Numbered from the stretch's first letter, positions 48,782 through 59,163 are shown. The stretch: DNA of 64,000 bases from Oxalicibacterium faecigallinarum (GCF_014635705.1 NZ_BMDI01000002.1:1-64000); one strand, 5' to 3'. The notes: generated by a model not told the origin, from the letters alone. Made by a program: numbers and translations.

Positions 48782-48853
48782 TAAGTAAAACCCGGTCCGG
48801 ACGCATCATCAAGCGTTTGCATGGGGCCGATTAAAGAGTTTTGAAAGAATCAA

Positions 48854-50389
48854 ATGAAACTGGATTTGACGCGCGCGTTGTATGCCGACGCTGACCCGCA
48901 ACACGCACGCAAGATTTTCTGGCGCGTCTTTATCGTGACGCTGCTGTTGAAGTTGTGGCTGGCAGCGATGTTCCCGATGACGGGTGACGAGGCGTATTTC
49001 TATCAACTGGGTGTGCATCCGGCCTGGGGATATTCCGACCACCCACCGATGATCGGCTGGTGGATTTATCTGCTCAATAGCGTGTCGTCATCGACCTTGT
49101 CGGTGCGCTTCTTTACCGTTCTATTATGGAGCGTGATTGCACTCGGCATGGTCGACCTGTTGCGTCGCATGCTGCCGGTATCGCAGGAAGGGGCGGCATG
49201 GTGGCTGGGATCGGTTTTCCTGCTGCTGCCATTCACGCTGTTGCTGAATCTGGTGACCACCGATACGCCGCTGATTTTCTTCATGTTCCTCTCCGGCTAT
49301 TGCTTTGTACGTGGCGTGCATGACAGCAAGCGCTGGTGGTTTGTGCCGACGGGCTTGTTTCTGGGTTGCGCTTTGCTGTCCAAGTATTTTGCCGGTCTGC
49401 TGGCGATTGCTTACTTTGTGTACTTCTGTCGTTCGTGGCGTGGCTGGATCAACCTGATCATCATCGCCGCGTTTTCTGCGCCGTTGTTTGCGCTCACGAT
49501 GGTATTCAATGCCTATCACTGCTGGACCAACGTGATGTTCAATCTGGTCAATCGCAATGAAGGTGCCCACTGGTCATGGGAAACGATCGTGCAATATCTG
49601 GTGATGATGTTGTATCTGATTACGCCATGGGTCTTATGGCGTGTGTTGCGAGCAGGGCGATTGCTGATTCAGCACGGCGTGCTCGTCACGTTATTTGTCG
49701 TGCCGTTTGCCATCTTCCTCTTCATGTCGCAGGAAAAATCCATTGGGCTGCATTGGGTGCTGGGCTTCATGCCATTTCTGTATCTGTTTGCCGGTTTGAT
49801 TACGGGGGCCGGCGACCTGCGTCGCTATGCAATCTGGTCGGCCTTGTATTCGCTGCCGCCACTTGCCGTCATGGTGGCGTTGATGATTGCACCAACATCG
49901 ATGTGGCAGGGTTTTGCGCTGCATGACGATATCGTGTTTCATCGCGAAACAAAAAGCATCGTTAACTTCTTGCGCAAGGATCTGCCTGCAGACGGCAAGA
50001 TCATGGGGCGGTTTTTTACGCCTTCTGCCATTCTGTCGTACCACGCCGATGAGTATCTGCCGACCTTTGGTCCGGGCAAGTATCACGCCCGTCAGGATGA
50101 CCTGATTGTTGATTTTCGCGAGTATGCCGGCAAGCCAATTCGCATCTTTGATCGTCGTGCGATTAATGTAAAGGAATTGGCACCTTACTTTTCATCCGTG
50201 ACGGTGCATGAGTTCAAGGTCGATGGCGTGTCATTCTGGTATGCCGATGGCAAGGATTTCAATTACGATGTATTCCGTGAGCGCATTCTGAAATCGGTCT
50301 GGCAGCAGTACTATCGCATCCCGAACTTTTTGCCGATGTACGGATGCGGCTTCCTTGAACGTTACGATTTCCCTCGAATCATCCGTTGA
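48854..50389 (+). CDS. GT-C family glycosyltransferase (ArnT/PMT-like)
   Basis: An integral membrane glycosyltransferase using polyprenyl-phosphate sugars. The 511-residue product has about ten to twelve helices and a C-terminal periplasmic part from about 375. The catalytic first loop has GDEAYFY (Asp45, Glu46), followed by GYSDHPPM (Asp62, His63), the pattern of the GT83/GT39 families. The acceptor could be lipid A, pilin, another protein or a glycan, and the sequence does not decide. It is the third gene of the cassette, 72 bp after the SMR gene. Confidence 0.85.
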   Translation: MKLDLTRALYADADPQHARKIFWRVFIVTLLLKLWLAAMFPMTGDEAYFYQLGVHPAWGYSDHPPMIGWWIYLLNSVSSSTLSVRFFTVLLWSVIALGMVDLLRRMLPVSQEGAAWWLGSVFLLLPFTLLLNLVTTDTPLIFFMFLSGYCFVRGVHDSKRWWFVPTGLFLGCALLSKYFAGLLAIAYFVYFCRSWRGWINLIIIAAFSAPLFALTMVFNAYHCWTNVMFNLVNRNEGAHWSWETIVQYLVMMLYLITPWVLWRVLRAGRLLIQHGVLVTLFVVPFAIFLFMSQEKSIGLHWVLGFMPFLYLFAGLITGAGDLRRYAIWSALYSLPPLAVMVALMIAPTSMWQGFALHDDIVFHRETKSIVNFLRKDLPADGKIMGRFFTPSAILSYHADEYLPTFGPGKYHARQDDLIVDFREYAGKPIRIFDRRAINVKELAPYFSSVTVHEFKVDGVSFWYADGKDFNYDVFRERILKSVWQQYYRIPNFLPMYGCGFLERYDFPRIIR

Positions 50390-50448
50390 TTGACCGAGGT
50401 GCGCATGCATCTGTTTTAATGGATGCACAAACATTGAAACGCCCATAG

Positions 50449-51348
50449 ATGCCTGCTTTTACTAAAACAGCGTTGATCGTTATTTCCGCACTGGTCGTCA
50501 TGGGCGGTTTGACAGCGTGCGCGCCGATCAAGGTACTCAACGCTGTCACAACGTCGAATACCTATAGCAAAAGAAGTGATGTGGCATTTGGCGACGATCC
50601 GCGCCAGAAGCTGGACGTCTACACGCCAAAGGATAGGCAAGCGCCGGCACCGATCGTGATTTTCATTTATGGCGGGAGCTGGAATGCCGGTGATCGCCGT
50701 GACTATGCCTTCGTTGGCGAGGCGCTTGCTTCACGCGGCATGATTGCAGTCATCCCTGACTACCGGCTTTATCCGCAAGTGCGCTATCCATCTTTTGTCG
50801 AAGATGGTGCGGCCGCAGTCGCATGGGCTATTCGCGAATCGAAAAATATTGGTGGCGACCCCGGGCAAGTGTATGTGATGGGGCATAGCGCTGGAGCCTA
50901 CAACGCTGCCATGATTGCGCTCGACAAACGCTGGTTAGGCAAGATGTCGCTATCGCCCTCTGTATTGCGTGGCTGGATTGGCCTGGCCGGGCCCTATGAT
51001 TTTTTGCCGATAGAAAATCCGGATGTGAAGCCGGTTTTCTTTCATCCAGATTCGCCGCCTGATTCGCAACCCATTCGTCATGTGACTGGCAAGGCCCCGC
51101 CTGCCCTGTTGATGGCGGCCAGCAAGGACGAGCTGGTTGATCCGAAGCGCAATACGGGCGGACTGGCGGAGAAGATGCGTGCTGCCGGGGTCCCGGTTCG
51201 TGAGCTTTATTTCAACAATGTCGGACATGCAAGCCTGATTGCCAGCCTCGCCTGGCCATTCAGGCAGCTTGCCCCCACGCTGGAAGAGATTGAGCGGTTC
51301 GTCAAGACGGATGGCGGTCGTCGGTCCGGCGCATCCCTCAAGCAATGA
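50449..51348 (+). CDS. Lipoprotein alpha/beta hydrolase (esterase-like)
   Basis: The 299-residue product has a lipoprotein signal with lipobox GLTAC (Cys24), so it should sit on a membrane facing the periplasm. The alpha/beta hydrolase core shows an oxyanion motif YGGSWNAGDR, the nucleophile elbow GHSAG (Ser147), probable acid Asp227 (SKDELVD) and His260 (NVGHASL). This resembles the carboxylesterase/acetylesterase (BD-FAE-like) group. Substrate unknown. It lies 59 bp after the glycosyltransferase on the same strand and may be co-transcribed with it. Confidence 0.85.
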   Translation: MPAFTKTALIVISALVVMGGLTACAPIKVLNAVTTSNTYSKRSDVAFGDDPRQKLDVYTPKDRQAPAPIVIFIYGGSWNAGDRRDYAFVGEALASRGMIAVIPDYRLYPQVRYPSFVEDGAAAVAWAIRESKNIGGDPGQVYVMGHSAGAYNAAMIALDKRWLGKMSLSPSVLRGWIGLAGPYDFLPIENPDVKPVFFHPDSPPDSQPIRHVTGKAPPALLMAASKDELVDPKRNTGGLAEKMRAAGVPVRELYFNNVGHASLIASLAWPFRQLAPTLEEIERFVKTDGGRRSGASLKQ

Positions 51349-51427
51349 ATATGCAATAAGCTATGCCTGCTGTTGCTGGATGGGGCTCCCGCATCCGGCA
51401 TTTTTTTCCTGTTGCAGGAATCAATGA

Positions 51428-52345
51428 ATGGAAATCTTCGAACGCATACTCGGCATTATCTTGCCGGTCTTTGCCATCATCGCGCTAGGTTACGGCTATG
51501 CGCGCCTGCGTGGCGAAACAGTGCGTTCGGATATGACGGCAGTCAATCGGGTCAGCATGGATGTCTTGTGTCCGTTGCTGGTCTTTACAGCGCTGGCCGC
51601 CAAGGACTTTGACATCGCGCATAACGGCATGCTGATCATGGCAGGTGCGTTGATTTCGCTGGGATCAGGATTGCTTGCTTGGCCGGTAGCGCGCCTGTTT
51701 GATTACGACATCCGTACCTTTGTGCCACCAATGATGTACAACAATTGCGGCAATATGGGATTGCCGCTGGCAGTGCTGGCATTTGGCGCAAGCGGTCTGG
51801 GCTCGGCAGTCGCCTTGTTCATGGCATGTAATCTGATTTATTTTTCCGTGGGCATCAAGATTCTGGAGAGTGGCAAGCGACAAAGCGAACGTCATGTTTC
51901 GCGCTGGAAGTTTCTGGCCAATCCCATGATGATTGCGATGATCGTCGGCACCTTGTTCGCCATCGTGCATATCCCTTTACCCACGCCTCTGTTTCTTGCC
52001 ATGAAGATGCTGGGCGACGCATGCATTCCGCTCATGCTGTTTGCGCTGGGCGTGCGGATGATGGATGTCCGTCTCAAAAGCTGGCATATCGGTCTGGTGG
52101 GTGCCATCGTTTGTCCGTTGGGGGGCTTGATCATTGCCTGGTTGCTTGATCATGTCGTCAGCCTGACGGCGGAGCAGCGCGGACAGATGTTTTTGTTTGC
52201 TGCACTGCCGCCGGCGGTGTTCTGTTTCATGATGGCCGAGCAATATCAGCAGGAACCGGACAAGGTGGCGTCCATCGTTCTGCTCGGTAATCTGGCTGCA
52301 CTGATCTTTGTGCCAATTGGTTTGTGGATGGGGTTGCCTGTCTGA
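51428..52345 (+). CDS. AEC-family transporter
   Basis: The 305-residue product is a ten-helix auxin-efflux-carrier family permease. Members move organic acids or other small anions out of or into the cell. Family features are the N-terminal LPVFAIIALGYGYARLRG and the mid segment YNNCGNMGLPLAVLAFG with the conserved broken helix. The second half repeats the fold (PLMLFALGVRM; LPPAVFCFMMAEQY). Substrate cannot be inferred. The gene ends at a bidirectional terminator. Confidence 0.88.
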   Translation: MEIFERILGIILPVFAIIALGYGYARLRGETVRSDMTAVNRVSMDVLCPLLVFTALAAKDFDIAHNGMLIMAGALISLGSGLLAWPVARLFDYDIRTFVPPMMYNNCGNMGLPLAVLAFGASGLGSAVALFMACNLIYFSVGIKILESGKRQSERHVSRWKFLANPMMIAMIVGTLFAIVHIPLPTPLFLAMKMLGDACIPLMLFALGVRMMDVRLKSWHIGLVGAIVCPLGGLIIAWLLDHVVSLTAEQRGQMFLFAALPPAVFCFMMAEQYQQEPDKVASIVLLGNLAALIFVPIGLWMGLPV

Positions 52346-52403
52346 ATCAGGTGGTTGATCGCGGCGCTATTGAATCCGGATTAGTTCGGGAATACTGAAA
52401 ATA

Positions 52404-52430
52404 AAAAAGCGAGCATGAGGCTCGCTTTTT
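52404..52430. terminator. Bidirectional terminator between the AEC gene and uvrA
   Basis: AAAAAGCGAGC and GCTCGCTTTTT pair perfectly around CATGA-type loop sequence. T-runs are present on both strands for the convergent genes. Confidence 0.88.
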
Positions 52431-52446
52431 GTCATGGCAAGACCAT

Positions 52447-55299
52447 TTATTTTTTCTTCAACAATGGCCCCAGATACTTGCCGGTAAAGCTGCGTTCATT
52501 CTTTGCCAGATCCTCTGGCGTACCGGCACCGATGACTTGTCCACCACCAGCGCCACCTTCCGGCCCCATGTCGATCAGCCAGTCAGCCGTTTTGATGACA
52601 TCCAGATTGTGCTCGATGATGACGACTGTGTTGCCTTGATCGCGCAGACGGTGGATCACCTTGAGCAGCAGGGCGATGTCATGGAAGTGCAAACCGGTAG
52701 TCGGTTCGTCGAGGATGTAGAGCGTGCGGCCGGTATCGCGTTTGGATAATTCGAGCGACAGCTTGACGCGTTGTGCTTCACCGCCGGAAAGCGTGGTGGC
52801 GCTTTGGCCAAGGCGAATGTAACCAAGGCCGACATCGAGCAAGGTTTGCAGTTTGCGCGCAATGACCGGTACCGGCTGGAAGAATTCATGCGCCGCTTCC
52901 ACCGTCATGTCGAGCACTTCGGTGATGTTCTTGCCCTTGTATTCGACTTCCAGCGTTTCGCGGTTGTAGCGCTTGCCGTGGCAGACATCGCATGGGACAT
53001 AGACGTCTGGCAGGAAGTGCATCTCCACCTTGATCACGCCATCGCCCTGACAGGCTTCGCAGCGACCGCCTTTGACATTGAACGAGAAGCGACCGGCCGA
53101 ATAACCGCGTTCCTTGGCAGCAGGGACGGTTGCAAACAGATCGCGAATCGGTGTGAACAGGCCCGTGTAAGTTGCCGGATTGGAGCGCGGGGTACGACCA
53201 ATCGGTGCCTGGTCGACCGAGATTACCTTGTCGAAATGTTCGAGACCGCTGATCGATTCATGTGCGGCTGGCTCTGCTTGCGAACCGTACAGATGGCGCG
53301 CGGCTGCCAGATACAGCGTGTCATTGACGAGCGTCGATTTGCCCGAGCCCGACACGCCCGTCACGCAGGTCAGCAAGCCGACTGGCAGTTCGAGCGATAC
53401 ATTCTTCAGATTGTTGCCGGTAGCGCCTGTGATGACGAACTGCTTTTTCGGATTCGGTGCAGTGCGTTTCTTGGGCACTTCAATCGACAGGGTGCCATTC
53501 AGGTATTGCGCGGTCAGCGACTTCTTGTTCTTCAGGATGTCTTTCAGCGTACCTTCGGCAATCACTTCACCACCGTGCACGCCGGCACCGATGCCCATAT
53601 CGACCACGTAGTCGGCACAGCGGATCGCATCCTCATCGTGTTCGACGACGAGCACGCTGTTGCCGATGTCACGCAGATGCTGCAATGTGGCGATCAGGCG
53701 GTCGTTGTCGCGCTGATGCAGGCCGATCGACGGTTCGTCGAGCACATACATGACGCCGGTCAGACCCGAGCCGATTTGCGATGCCAGGCGGATACGCTGC
53801 GCTTCACCGCCGGACAAGGTATCGGCACTCCGTTCAAGCGACAGGTAATCGAGGCCGACGTTGTTGAGGAAGGTCAGGCGCGAAACGATTTCCTTGATGA
53901 TGCGATCGGCAATCTCCTTCTTTGCGCCGGTCAGCTTCAGCTTCTGGAAAAATTCCAGCGTGTCGCGCAATGGCGTAGCCGCCACTTCATAGATTGCGCG
54001 TTGCTGTTTGCCGGTGCCGACCTTGACGTTACGTGCTTCCACACGTAGTCGTGCACCTGCGCAGCTCGGGCATTCCTTCTCATTGATGAACTTGGCGAGT
54101 TCTTCCTTGACGGCCATCGAATCGGTTTCGCGATAGCGCCGCTGCAGGTTGTGCACCACACCTTCGAATTCGTGTTCGCGAATGACGGCACGGCCTTTGT
54201 CGTTGATATAACTGAACGGCAGTTTTTCCTTGCCGGACCCGTAAAGCACGACTTCTTGCGCTTTCTCTGGCAATTTTTCGAACGGCAGATCGATATCGAA
54301 TTGATAGTGATCGGCAATTGCCGTCAGCATCTGGAAGTAGAACTGATTGCGCCGATCCCAACCCTTGACCGCGCCGCTGGCCAGAGACAGATTGGGGAAG
54401 GCGACGATGCGCTTCGGGTCGAAGAATTCGATATGACCGAGACCATCGCATTCAGGGCAGGCACCCATCGGATTGTTGAACGAGAACAGGCGTGGTTGCA
54501 GTTCCTGCAACGCATAGCCGCAGACCGGGCAGGCGAACTTGTTGGAGAACAGATGTTCGGTACCGCTATCCATTTCGACGGCGAGTGCGCGACCTTCTGC
54601 CAGACGCAGCGCGGTCTCGAAACTTTCTGCCAGACGTTGCTTGATATCGGCTTTCACCTTGACGCGATCGATGACGACATCGATCGTGTGTTTTTCAGCC
54701 TTTTTGAGTTTTGGCAGCGCATCGACATCATAGATATGCGCGTTGCCGGTGCCGCTCTGTACGCGGAACCGGACAAAACCCTGCGCCTGCATCTGTTCGA
54801 ACAGATCGAGGTGTTCGCCCTTGCGATTGGCCACCACGGGTGCCAGGATCATCAGCTTGGTGTCTTCCGGCATCGCCAGTACGGCATCAACCATTTGCGA
54901 AACGGACTGCGCGGCCAGCGGATTTTCCGGATGATCCGGGCAGTAAGGCGTGCCGACACGGGCGTACAGGAGACGCAGATAATCGTGGATTTCTGTCACG
55001 GTGCCGACCGTGGAGCGCGGGTTGTGCGACGTCGCCTTCTGCTCGATCGAAATGGCGGGCGACAAGCCTTCGATCAGATCGACATCCGGCTTCTCCATCA
55101 ACTGCAAGAACTGGCGCGCGTAAGCAGACAGCGATTCGACATAGCGACGCTGGCCTTCTGCATACAAGGTGTCAAACGCAAGAGACGATTTGCCCGAGCC
55201 GGACAGGCCGGTGATCACGATCAGTTTATTGCGGGGCAAGTCCAGATTGATGTTCTTCAGGTTGTGCGTACGCGCACCCCGGATACGAATTTCTTCCAT
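52447..55299 (-). CDS. uvrA: Excinuclease ABC subunit A
   Basis: The damage-recognition ATPase of nucleotide excision repair. The 950-residue product is complete. It has Walker [10 protein letters not shown] (31-39) and a second GVSGSGKST near 650. Zinc-finger cysteines occur in [18 protein letters not shown] and [14 protein letters not shown]. Two ABC signatures LSGGEAQR complete it. It is divergent from the MFS gene, and ssb lies just beyond, a common uvrA-MFS-ssb order in Burkholderiales. No LexA operator was recognised in the 183 bp divergent gap. Confidence 0.98.
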   Translation of the reverse strand: MEEIRIRGARTHNLKNINLDLPRNKLIVITGLSGSGKSSLAFDTLYAEGQRRYVESLSAYARQFLQLMEKPDVDLIEGLSPAISIEQKATSHNPRSTVGTVTEIHDYLRLLYARVGTPYCPDHPENPLAAQSVSQMVDAVLAMPEDTKLMILAPVVANRKGEHLDLFEQMQAQGFVRFRVQSGTGNAHIYDVDALPKLKKAEKHTIDVVIDRVKVKADIKQRLAESFETALRLAEGRALAVEMDSGTEHLFSNKFACPVCGYALQELQPRLFSFNNPMGACPECDGLGHIEFFDPKRIVAFPNLSLASGAVKGWDRRNQFYFQMLTAIADHYQFDIDLPFEKLPEKAQEVVLYGSGKEKLPFSYINDKGRAVIREHEFEGVVHNLQRRYRETDSMAVKEELAKFINEKECPSCAGARLRVEARNVKVGTGKQQRAIYEVAATPLRDTLEFFQKLKLTGAKKEIADRIIKEIVSRLTFLNNVGLDYLSLERSADTLSGGEAQRIRLASQIGSGLTGVMYVLDEPSIGLHQRDNDRLIATLQHLRDIGNSVLVVEHDEDAIRCADYVVDMGIGAGVHGGEVIAEGTLKDILKNKKSLTAQYLNGTLSIEVPKKRTAPNPKKQFVITGATGNNLKNVSLELPVGLLTCVTGVSGSGKSTLVNDTLYLAAARHLYGSQAEPAAHESISGLEHFDKVISVDQAPIGRTPRSNPATYTGLFTPIRDLFATVPAAKERGYSAGRFSFNVKGGRCEACQGDGVIKVEMHFLPDVYVPCDVCHGKRYNRETLEVEYKGKNITEVLDMTVEAAHEFFQPVPVIARKLQTLLDVGLGYIRLGQSATTLSGGEAQRVKLSLELSKRDTGRTLYILDEPTTGLHFHDIALLLKVIHRLRDQGNTVVIIEHNLDVIKTADWLIDMGPEGGAGGGQVIGAGTPEDLAKNERSFTGKYLGPLLKKK

Positions 55300-55482
55300 T
55301 CACTCTTTCAGTCAGGCTGGTTCGATGGCAGGCGCCTTTTGTGAAGGTGCCAAGCCGGTTACGGCGAGTCAACCTGATACTATAACGGGTTTTAAAGCGC
55401 CTCGTAAAAGCCTCGTTGCGCATGCTTTTCTTGCATTAAAAGTCGTTGTTACTGCGGCAACTGCCTGATTCCTCTGCTTTTG

Positions 55483-56703
55483 ATGACAACCTATCCAACT
55501 TCTACCGGCATGACCTCCAGCGAACGGCGCGCAAGCGTCTCGCTGGCGGGGATTTTCGCGCTGCGCATGCTGGGCCTGTTTCTGATTTTGCCGGTATTTT
55601 CCGTTCATGCGAAAAGCATGCCGGGCGGCGACAGCGCCATTCTTGTCGGCCTGGCACTGGGCATCTATGGTTTGACGCAATCGCTGGGACAAATTCCTTT
55701 CGGGATTGCCTCGGACCGATACGGCCGCAAACGCATCATCGTGATCGGTCTACTGCTGTTTGCGCTTGGTTCGTTCATTGCCGCCATGGCAGACAACATG
55801 CTTTGGGTGATTATCGGTCGCGCGGTGCAGGGCGCCGGTGCGATTTCCGCTGCAGTGACGGCATTGATTGCCGACAGCACGCGCGAGGCACAGCGTACCA
55901 AGGCGATGGCGATGGTGGGTGCATCCATCGGCTTGTCCTTTGCCGCATCACTGGCGCTGTCGCCCGTTTTGTATCAAGCCATTGGCATGGGCGGCATTTT
56001 CTTTGTTACAGGCGTGTTGGCCTTGCTGGCAATTGTGGTGGTACGCCATGTCGTACCTGCTGCGCCAGCTTTGCCGCCTGGACGTGTGACGATCCGTGAA
56101 GTGATAGGCAATGTGGATTTACTGCGTTTGAACTACGGTGTCTTTGTCTTGCACCTGATACAGATGGCGATGTTTGTGGTCATGCCATCGGCCTTGATCC
56201 GCTTCCTGGATTTGCCTTTGACGGCGCATTGGAAACTCTACCTGCCGGTCTTGCTGGGGTCATTTGTATTGATGTTGCCACCTTTGCTGGCCAGTGAGCG
56301 GCTGGGTAAGTCCAAACAGATGTTCCTTGCGGCCATCGTATTATTGTTTGTCGTGCAGTTGGGGATGTGGTTCTTGTTGTCGCAGCAGACGACACACTGG
56401 ATTTTGCCGGTCGGCTTGCTGCTGCTGTTTTTCGTCGCTTTCAATATTCTTGAAGCCAGTCAGCCTTCGCTGGTGTCCCGCTTGGCGCCGCCAGCGGGTA
56501 AGGGGGCAGCGTTAGGTGTGTATAACACCTTGCAGTCGCTGGGTTTGTTCTGTGGTGGTGCTGTTGGCGGTGTGCTGGTGCAATTTGCCGGACCGGCATC
56601 GGTATTTATCATGGGTGCGGTGCTGAGCGCTGGCTGGCTTATAATTGCTGCCAACATGAAAAACCTGCCGCGGCGCGGCACAGTGCAGCCCGCCGCCGTT
56701 TAA
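55483..56703 (+). CDS. MFS transporter
   Basis: A 12-helix major facilitator of 406 residues from ATG 55483; MTSSERR at 55510 is an alternative start. The loop 2-3 motif is present as [13 protein letters not shown], and helix 5 resembles drug-proton antiporters (motif C-like [18 protein letters not shown]). This suggests efflux, and YajR-like proteins have similar N-termini, but the substrate is unknown. It lies 13 bp upstream of ssb, so ssb may share its transcript. Confidence 0.9.
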   Translation: MTTYPTSTGMTSSERRASVSLAGIFALRMLGLFLILPVFSVHAKSMPGGDSAILVGLALGIYGLTQSLGQIPFGIASDRYGRKRIIVIGLLLFALGSFIAAMADNMLWVIIGRAVQGAGAISAAVTALIADSTREAQRTKAMAMVGASIGLSFAASLALSPVLYQAIGMGGIFFVTGVLALLAIVVVRHVVPAAPALPPGRVTIREVIGNVDLLRLNYGVFVLHLIQMAMFVVMPSALIRFLDLPLTAHWKLYLPVLLGSFVLMLPPLLASERLGKSKQMFLAAIVLLFVVQLGMWFLLSQQTTHWILPVGLLLLFFVAFNILEASQPSLVSRLAPPAGKGAALGVYNTLQSLGLFCGGAVGGVLVQFAGPASVFIMGAVLSAGWLIIAANMKNLPRRGTVQPAAV

Positions 56704-56716
56704 ATCGGAGAAATTA

Positions 56717-57196
56717 ATGGCATCAGTCAACAAAGTCATCATTGTCGGCAACCTCGGCCGCGATCCTGAAACGCGCTATATGCCAAATGGTGATGCGGTA
56801 ACCAATATTGCCGTCGCCACATCCGAAAGCTGGAAAGACAAGAATACCGGCGAGAAAAAAGAACTCACCGAATGGCACCGCATCACCTTCTACCGCAAAC
56901 TGGCGGAAATCGCCGGTCAGTACCTGAAAAAAGGTTCGTCGGTGTATGTCGAGGGGCGCCTGCAGACCCGCAAGTGGACCGACAAGGACGGTGTTGAGCG
57001 CTTCACAACCGAGATCATTGCCGACAGCATGCAAATGCTGGGTGGCCGTTCCGGTGGTGGCAGTGTCGGTATGGATGATGACTACGGCGGCAGTACGCCG
57101 GCACCACGCCAGAGCGCGGCACCTGCAAGTCGCCCGGCAGCACGTCCAGCAGCGGCATCGAACTTCAGCGACATGGATGACGATATTCCGTTCTGA
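56717..57196 (+). CDS. ssb: Single-stranded DNA-binding protein
   Basis: Binds single-stranded DNA as a tetramer and recruits replication and repair proteins. The 159-residue product has the OB-fold N-terminus ([20 protein letters not shown]). It has [21 protein letters not shown] and a Gly/Pro/Ala linker. The acidic tip DMDDDIPF binds partner proteins. ATCGGAGAAATTA precedes the start. It is followed by a clean terminator. Confidence 0.98.
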   Translation: MASVNKVIIVGNLGRDPETRYMPNGDAVTNIAVATSESWKDKNTGEKKELTEWHRITFYRKLAEIAGQYLKKGSSVYVEGRLQTRKWTDKDGVERFTTEIIADSMQMLGGRSGGGSVGMDDDYGGSTPAPRQSAAPASRPAARPAAASNFSDMDDDIPF

Positions 57197-57218
57197 TAAT
57201 TTGGAGTTTGCTGATCAC

Positions 57219-57245
57219 AAAAACGGAGCCGATGGCTCCGTTTTT
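57219..57245 (+). terminator. Intrinsic terminator after ssb
   Basis: AAAAACGGAGCC, loop GAT, GGCTCCGTTTTT. Perfect stem with T-run. Confidence 0.9.
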
Positions 57246-57278
57246 GCTTCTGCTGTATGCACCGTATCAGCCTCACTC

Positions 57279-57284
57279 TATAAT
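57279..57284 (+). promoter_or_regulatory. Relic promoter -10 of the broken GntR gene
   Basis: A perfect TATAAT lies 15 bp before the ATG of the gene remnant. The region 17 bp upstream (TATGCA) is a poor -35. It may still start transcription into the scar. Confidence 0.35.
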
Positions 57285-57299
57285 GAGTCGCCTATAGCG

Positions 57300-57422
57300 A
57301 TGCCACATTCAAAGAACATCATGCCGCTGCCACAGTCCTCCACCGTGCCTTTGTACGCTCAAATCAAGGAAGCGCTGCGCGCCAAAATCATTGACGGTAC
57401 GTATGAGCCACATCAGAAGCTG
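57300..57422 (+). pseudogene. N-terminal remnant of a GntR-family regulator
   Basis: The first 41 residues are a normal GntR start (VPLYAQIKEALRAKIIDGTY, then EPHQKL), the beginning of the winged helix. Right after KL, where PSE-type residues are expected, the sequence switches to the C-terminal coding region of another gene. The frame runs out of frame with that gene and stops at 57470. No ligand-binding domain is present. Clearly a truncated gene left by a deletion. Confidence 0.85.
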
Positions 57423-57611
57423 CGGGGCCGGAGGCGCGTTACTGTCCGGCGGCTGTGTATGAGTTCGTGAAGACGGATGCCAACGAAGAGGCTGCAGATC
57501 AATGCGCAAAATTGTGTGCATTGCAAGACCTGTGATATCAAGGATCCGACACAGAACATAGTATGGGTTACGCCAGAAGGTGGCGACGGGCCCAACTATC
57601 CGAATATGTAA
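57422..57611 (+). pseudogene. C-terminal remnant of electron transfer flavoprotein-ubiquinone oxidoreductase
   Basis: From 57422 one frame reads [19 protein letters not shown] to ANEE at 57490. Then the frame changes at position 57491, where one base stands in place of an Arg codon. The second frame reads [19 protein letters not shown] and ends [10 protein letters not shown]-stop at 57611. These are the characteristic [4Fe-4S] binding end of ETF-QO. The net 2-base deletion and the missing first 85-90 percent of the gene make it a dead remnant. Confidence 0.88.
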
Positions 57612-57630
57612 ATAACGCGCATTGAAAAAA

Positions 57631-57660
57631 GCCGCTCAAAGTCACAGAGCGGCCTTTGTT
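57631..57660. terminator. Terminator after the remnant and after the MocR gene
   Basis: GCCGCTC (57631-57637) and GAGCGGC (57647-57653). The plus strand continues CTTTGTTTTTTT, and on the minus strand TTTTTTC follows. It can end transcription from both sides. Confidence 0.8.
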
Positions 57661-57664
57661 TTTT

Positions 57665-59059
57665 TCAAACCACGGCTGGTGCTACCTTCGGTGTACTGCG
57701 CAATGCCTGCGCAATCATTTCCAGTCCGTGTTGAATATCATCCCGATTTGCGAGGCCACCGATGCATACGCGCACGGCAGCAGGTGGTGGTCCCGATACA
57801 CAGAACGCATCACTGGGGACGACGCCGACACCGGATTCGGCAAGGTGGGCAGCAAAGGCTTTCTGTTCCCATGCCGGTGGCAAGTTAATCCACAGATGGA
57901 AGGCGTCCGGCTTGCTCTGATAACTGCCGGGCGGCAGAATGCGTGCGGCCAGTTTCTGGCGTGCGGCTGATTCCTTGCGGATGGCATTGAGCATCAGATC
58001 GGCCGTGCCGTCGCGTACCCAGCGTGTCGCCAGGGTCGAGGTAACGGGAGATGCCATGACGGTGGTGGCGCGCAAAGAGGAGGCGAGTCGTGACGCAAGG
58101 TGTGCGTCCGGTGCCACCATGTAGGCAATCCGCAGGCCGGCACCGACGCACTTGGCGAGGCCGGCAACGTAAAACGTGATGTCGGGTGCCAGGCTGGCCA
58201 TGGCTGGCGGGCCACTGCGTGGCAGAAAACCATAGGCGTCATCTTCAATGATCGGCACATCATAGTGACGTGCCACATCGACCAGCGCCTGACGTCGTGC
58301 TGCCGAGATCGTCCCCGTCGTCGGGTTCAACAGGGTTGGATTGCAGTACAGGGCTTTGGGGCCATACTGCGCGCACGCGCCGGCAAAGGCGACGGCATCG
58401 ATCCCTTCCGCATCCATGGGCAGGCCGACCAGTTTGATGCCGAGCAAACCGGCCAGTGCGCGCAGGCCGGGATAGGTGAGTTCCTCGCAACAGATCACCG
58501 AACCTGCCGGCGCGATGGTGGTCAGGATTGCCAGCAGCCCGCATTGTGCGCCCGGTACCACCAGCAGACGATCATGGTCGACTACCATGCCACGACGACG
58601 TAGCCACAAGGCACCGGCTTCGCGATCTTCATGTGAACCGCCGAAGTTCTGATAGCGCAACAGATCACGCATGCTGTTACCGACCTCGGCATAGCCGTTC
58701 TGCATCAATGCGAGCAAATCGGGTGCGTCGGGTTCCGGTGCCATGTTCATCGACATGTCGACGGTTGGCCGGCCTTCAAATACGCGTGGAATGCGCGGGC
58801 GGCGTTTGCCGCAGACAAAGGTGCCGCGCCCAACCACGGAGTCAATCAGCCCGCGCCGATGCGCTTCGGTGTAGGCACGTGCAACGGTCGTGAAATCGAT
58901 CCCAAGCGCTTCGGCGAGCTTGCGTTGCGGCGGCAGACGTTGTTCGGCGGCGAGCTGGCCGATGGCGATGTCTTCGGCAATGGCATTGGCAATCGCTATA
59001 TAGAGAGGACCACTGTTCTTCTTGATTTTTGGTGTCCAGATTCCGGCAGTTTTAGGCAT
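57665..59059 (-). CDS. MocR/PdxR-type regulator (GntR HTH + aminotransferase fold)
   Basis: The 464-residue product joins a winged-helix GntR domain (about 14-82, PPQRKLAEALGIDFTTVARA) to a fold-type I aminotransferase domain (about 100-460). The PLP lysine is present as Lys303 in YVAGLAKCVGAG, with Asp273/274 (IEDDAYG) and Asn240-Pro241. Members such as PdxR, GabR and TauR sense PLP-amino acid complexes and bind direct repeats. It is divergent from the nit cluster with a shared 457 bp region. It may control itself, the nit genes or neither. Start ATG 59059. Confidence 0.9.
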   Translation of the reverse strand: MPKTAGIWTPKIKKNSGPLYIAIANAIAEDIAIGQLAAEQRLPPQRKLAEALGIDFTTVARAYTEAHRRGLIDSVVGRGTFVCGKRRPRIPRVFEGRPTVDMSMNMAPEPDAPDLLALMQNGYAEVGNSMRDLLRYQNFGGSHEDREAGALWLRRRGMVVDHDRLLVVPGAQCGLLAILTTIAPAGSVICCEELTYPGLRALAGLLGIKLVGLPMDAEGIDAVAFAGACAQYGPKALYCNPTLLNPTTGTISAARRQALVDVARHYDVPIIEDDAYGFLPRSGPPAMASLAPDITFYVAGLAKCVGAGLRIAYMVAPDAHLASRLASSLRATTVMASPVTSTLATRWVRDGTADLMLNAIRKESAARQKLAARILPPGSYQSKPDAFHLWINLPPAWEQKAFAAHLAESGVGVVPSDAFCVSGPPPAAVRVCIGGLANRDDIQHGLEMIAQALRSTPKVAPAVV

Positions 59060-59146
59060 GGCAGGGTTTCTCCAGAGGATGGGTCTGGAAAAATGTATGC
59101 ACGTTTCGTTCCATTCAATTTGCTATATGAATGCATGCTGTGCGTG

Positions 59147-59163
59147 CATTGACTGCACCAATT
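59147..59163 (+). promoter_or_regulatory. Repeat site A of the nit control region
   Basis: CATTGACTGCACCAATT. It contains the core ATTGACTGCA shared with sites B and C and the arms ATTG/CAAT. It overlaps an inverted repeat AATGCA/TGCATT (59130-59150). It lies about 90 bp from the MocR start and 240 bp from the sigma-54 promoter. Confidence 0.55.

Noticed and set aside
57300-57470. The GntR-like frame as a short functional protein
   Set aside because: After residue 41 the frame encodes out-of-frame ETF-QO sequence and the regulator lacks half of its winged helix and all of its effector domain.
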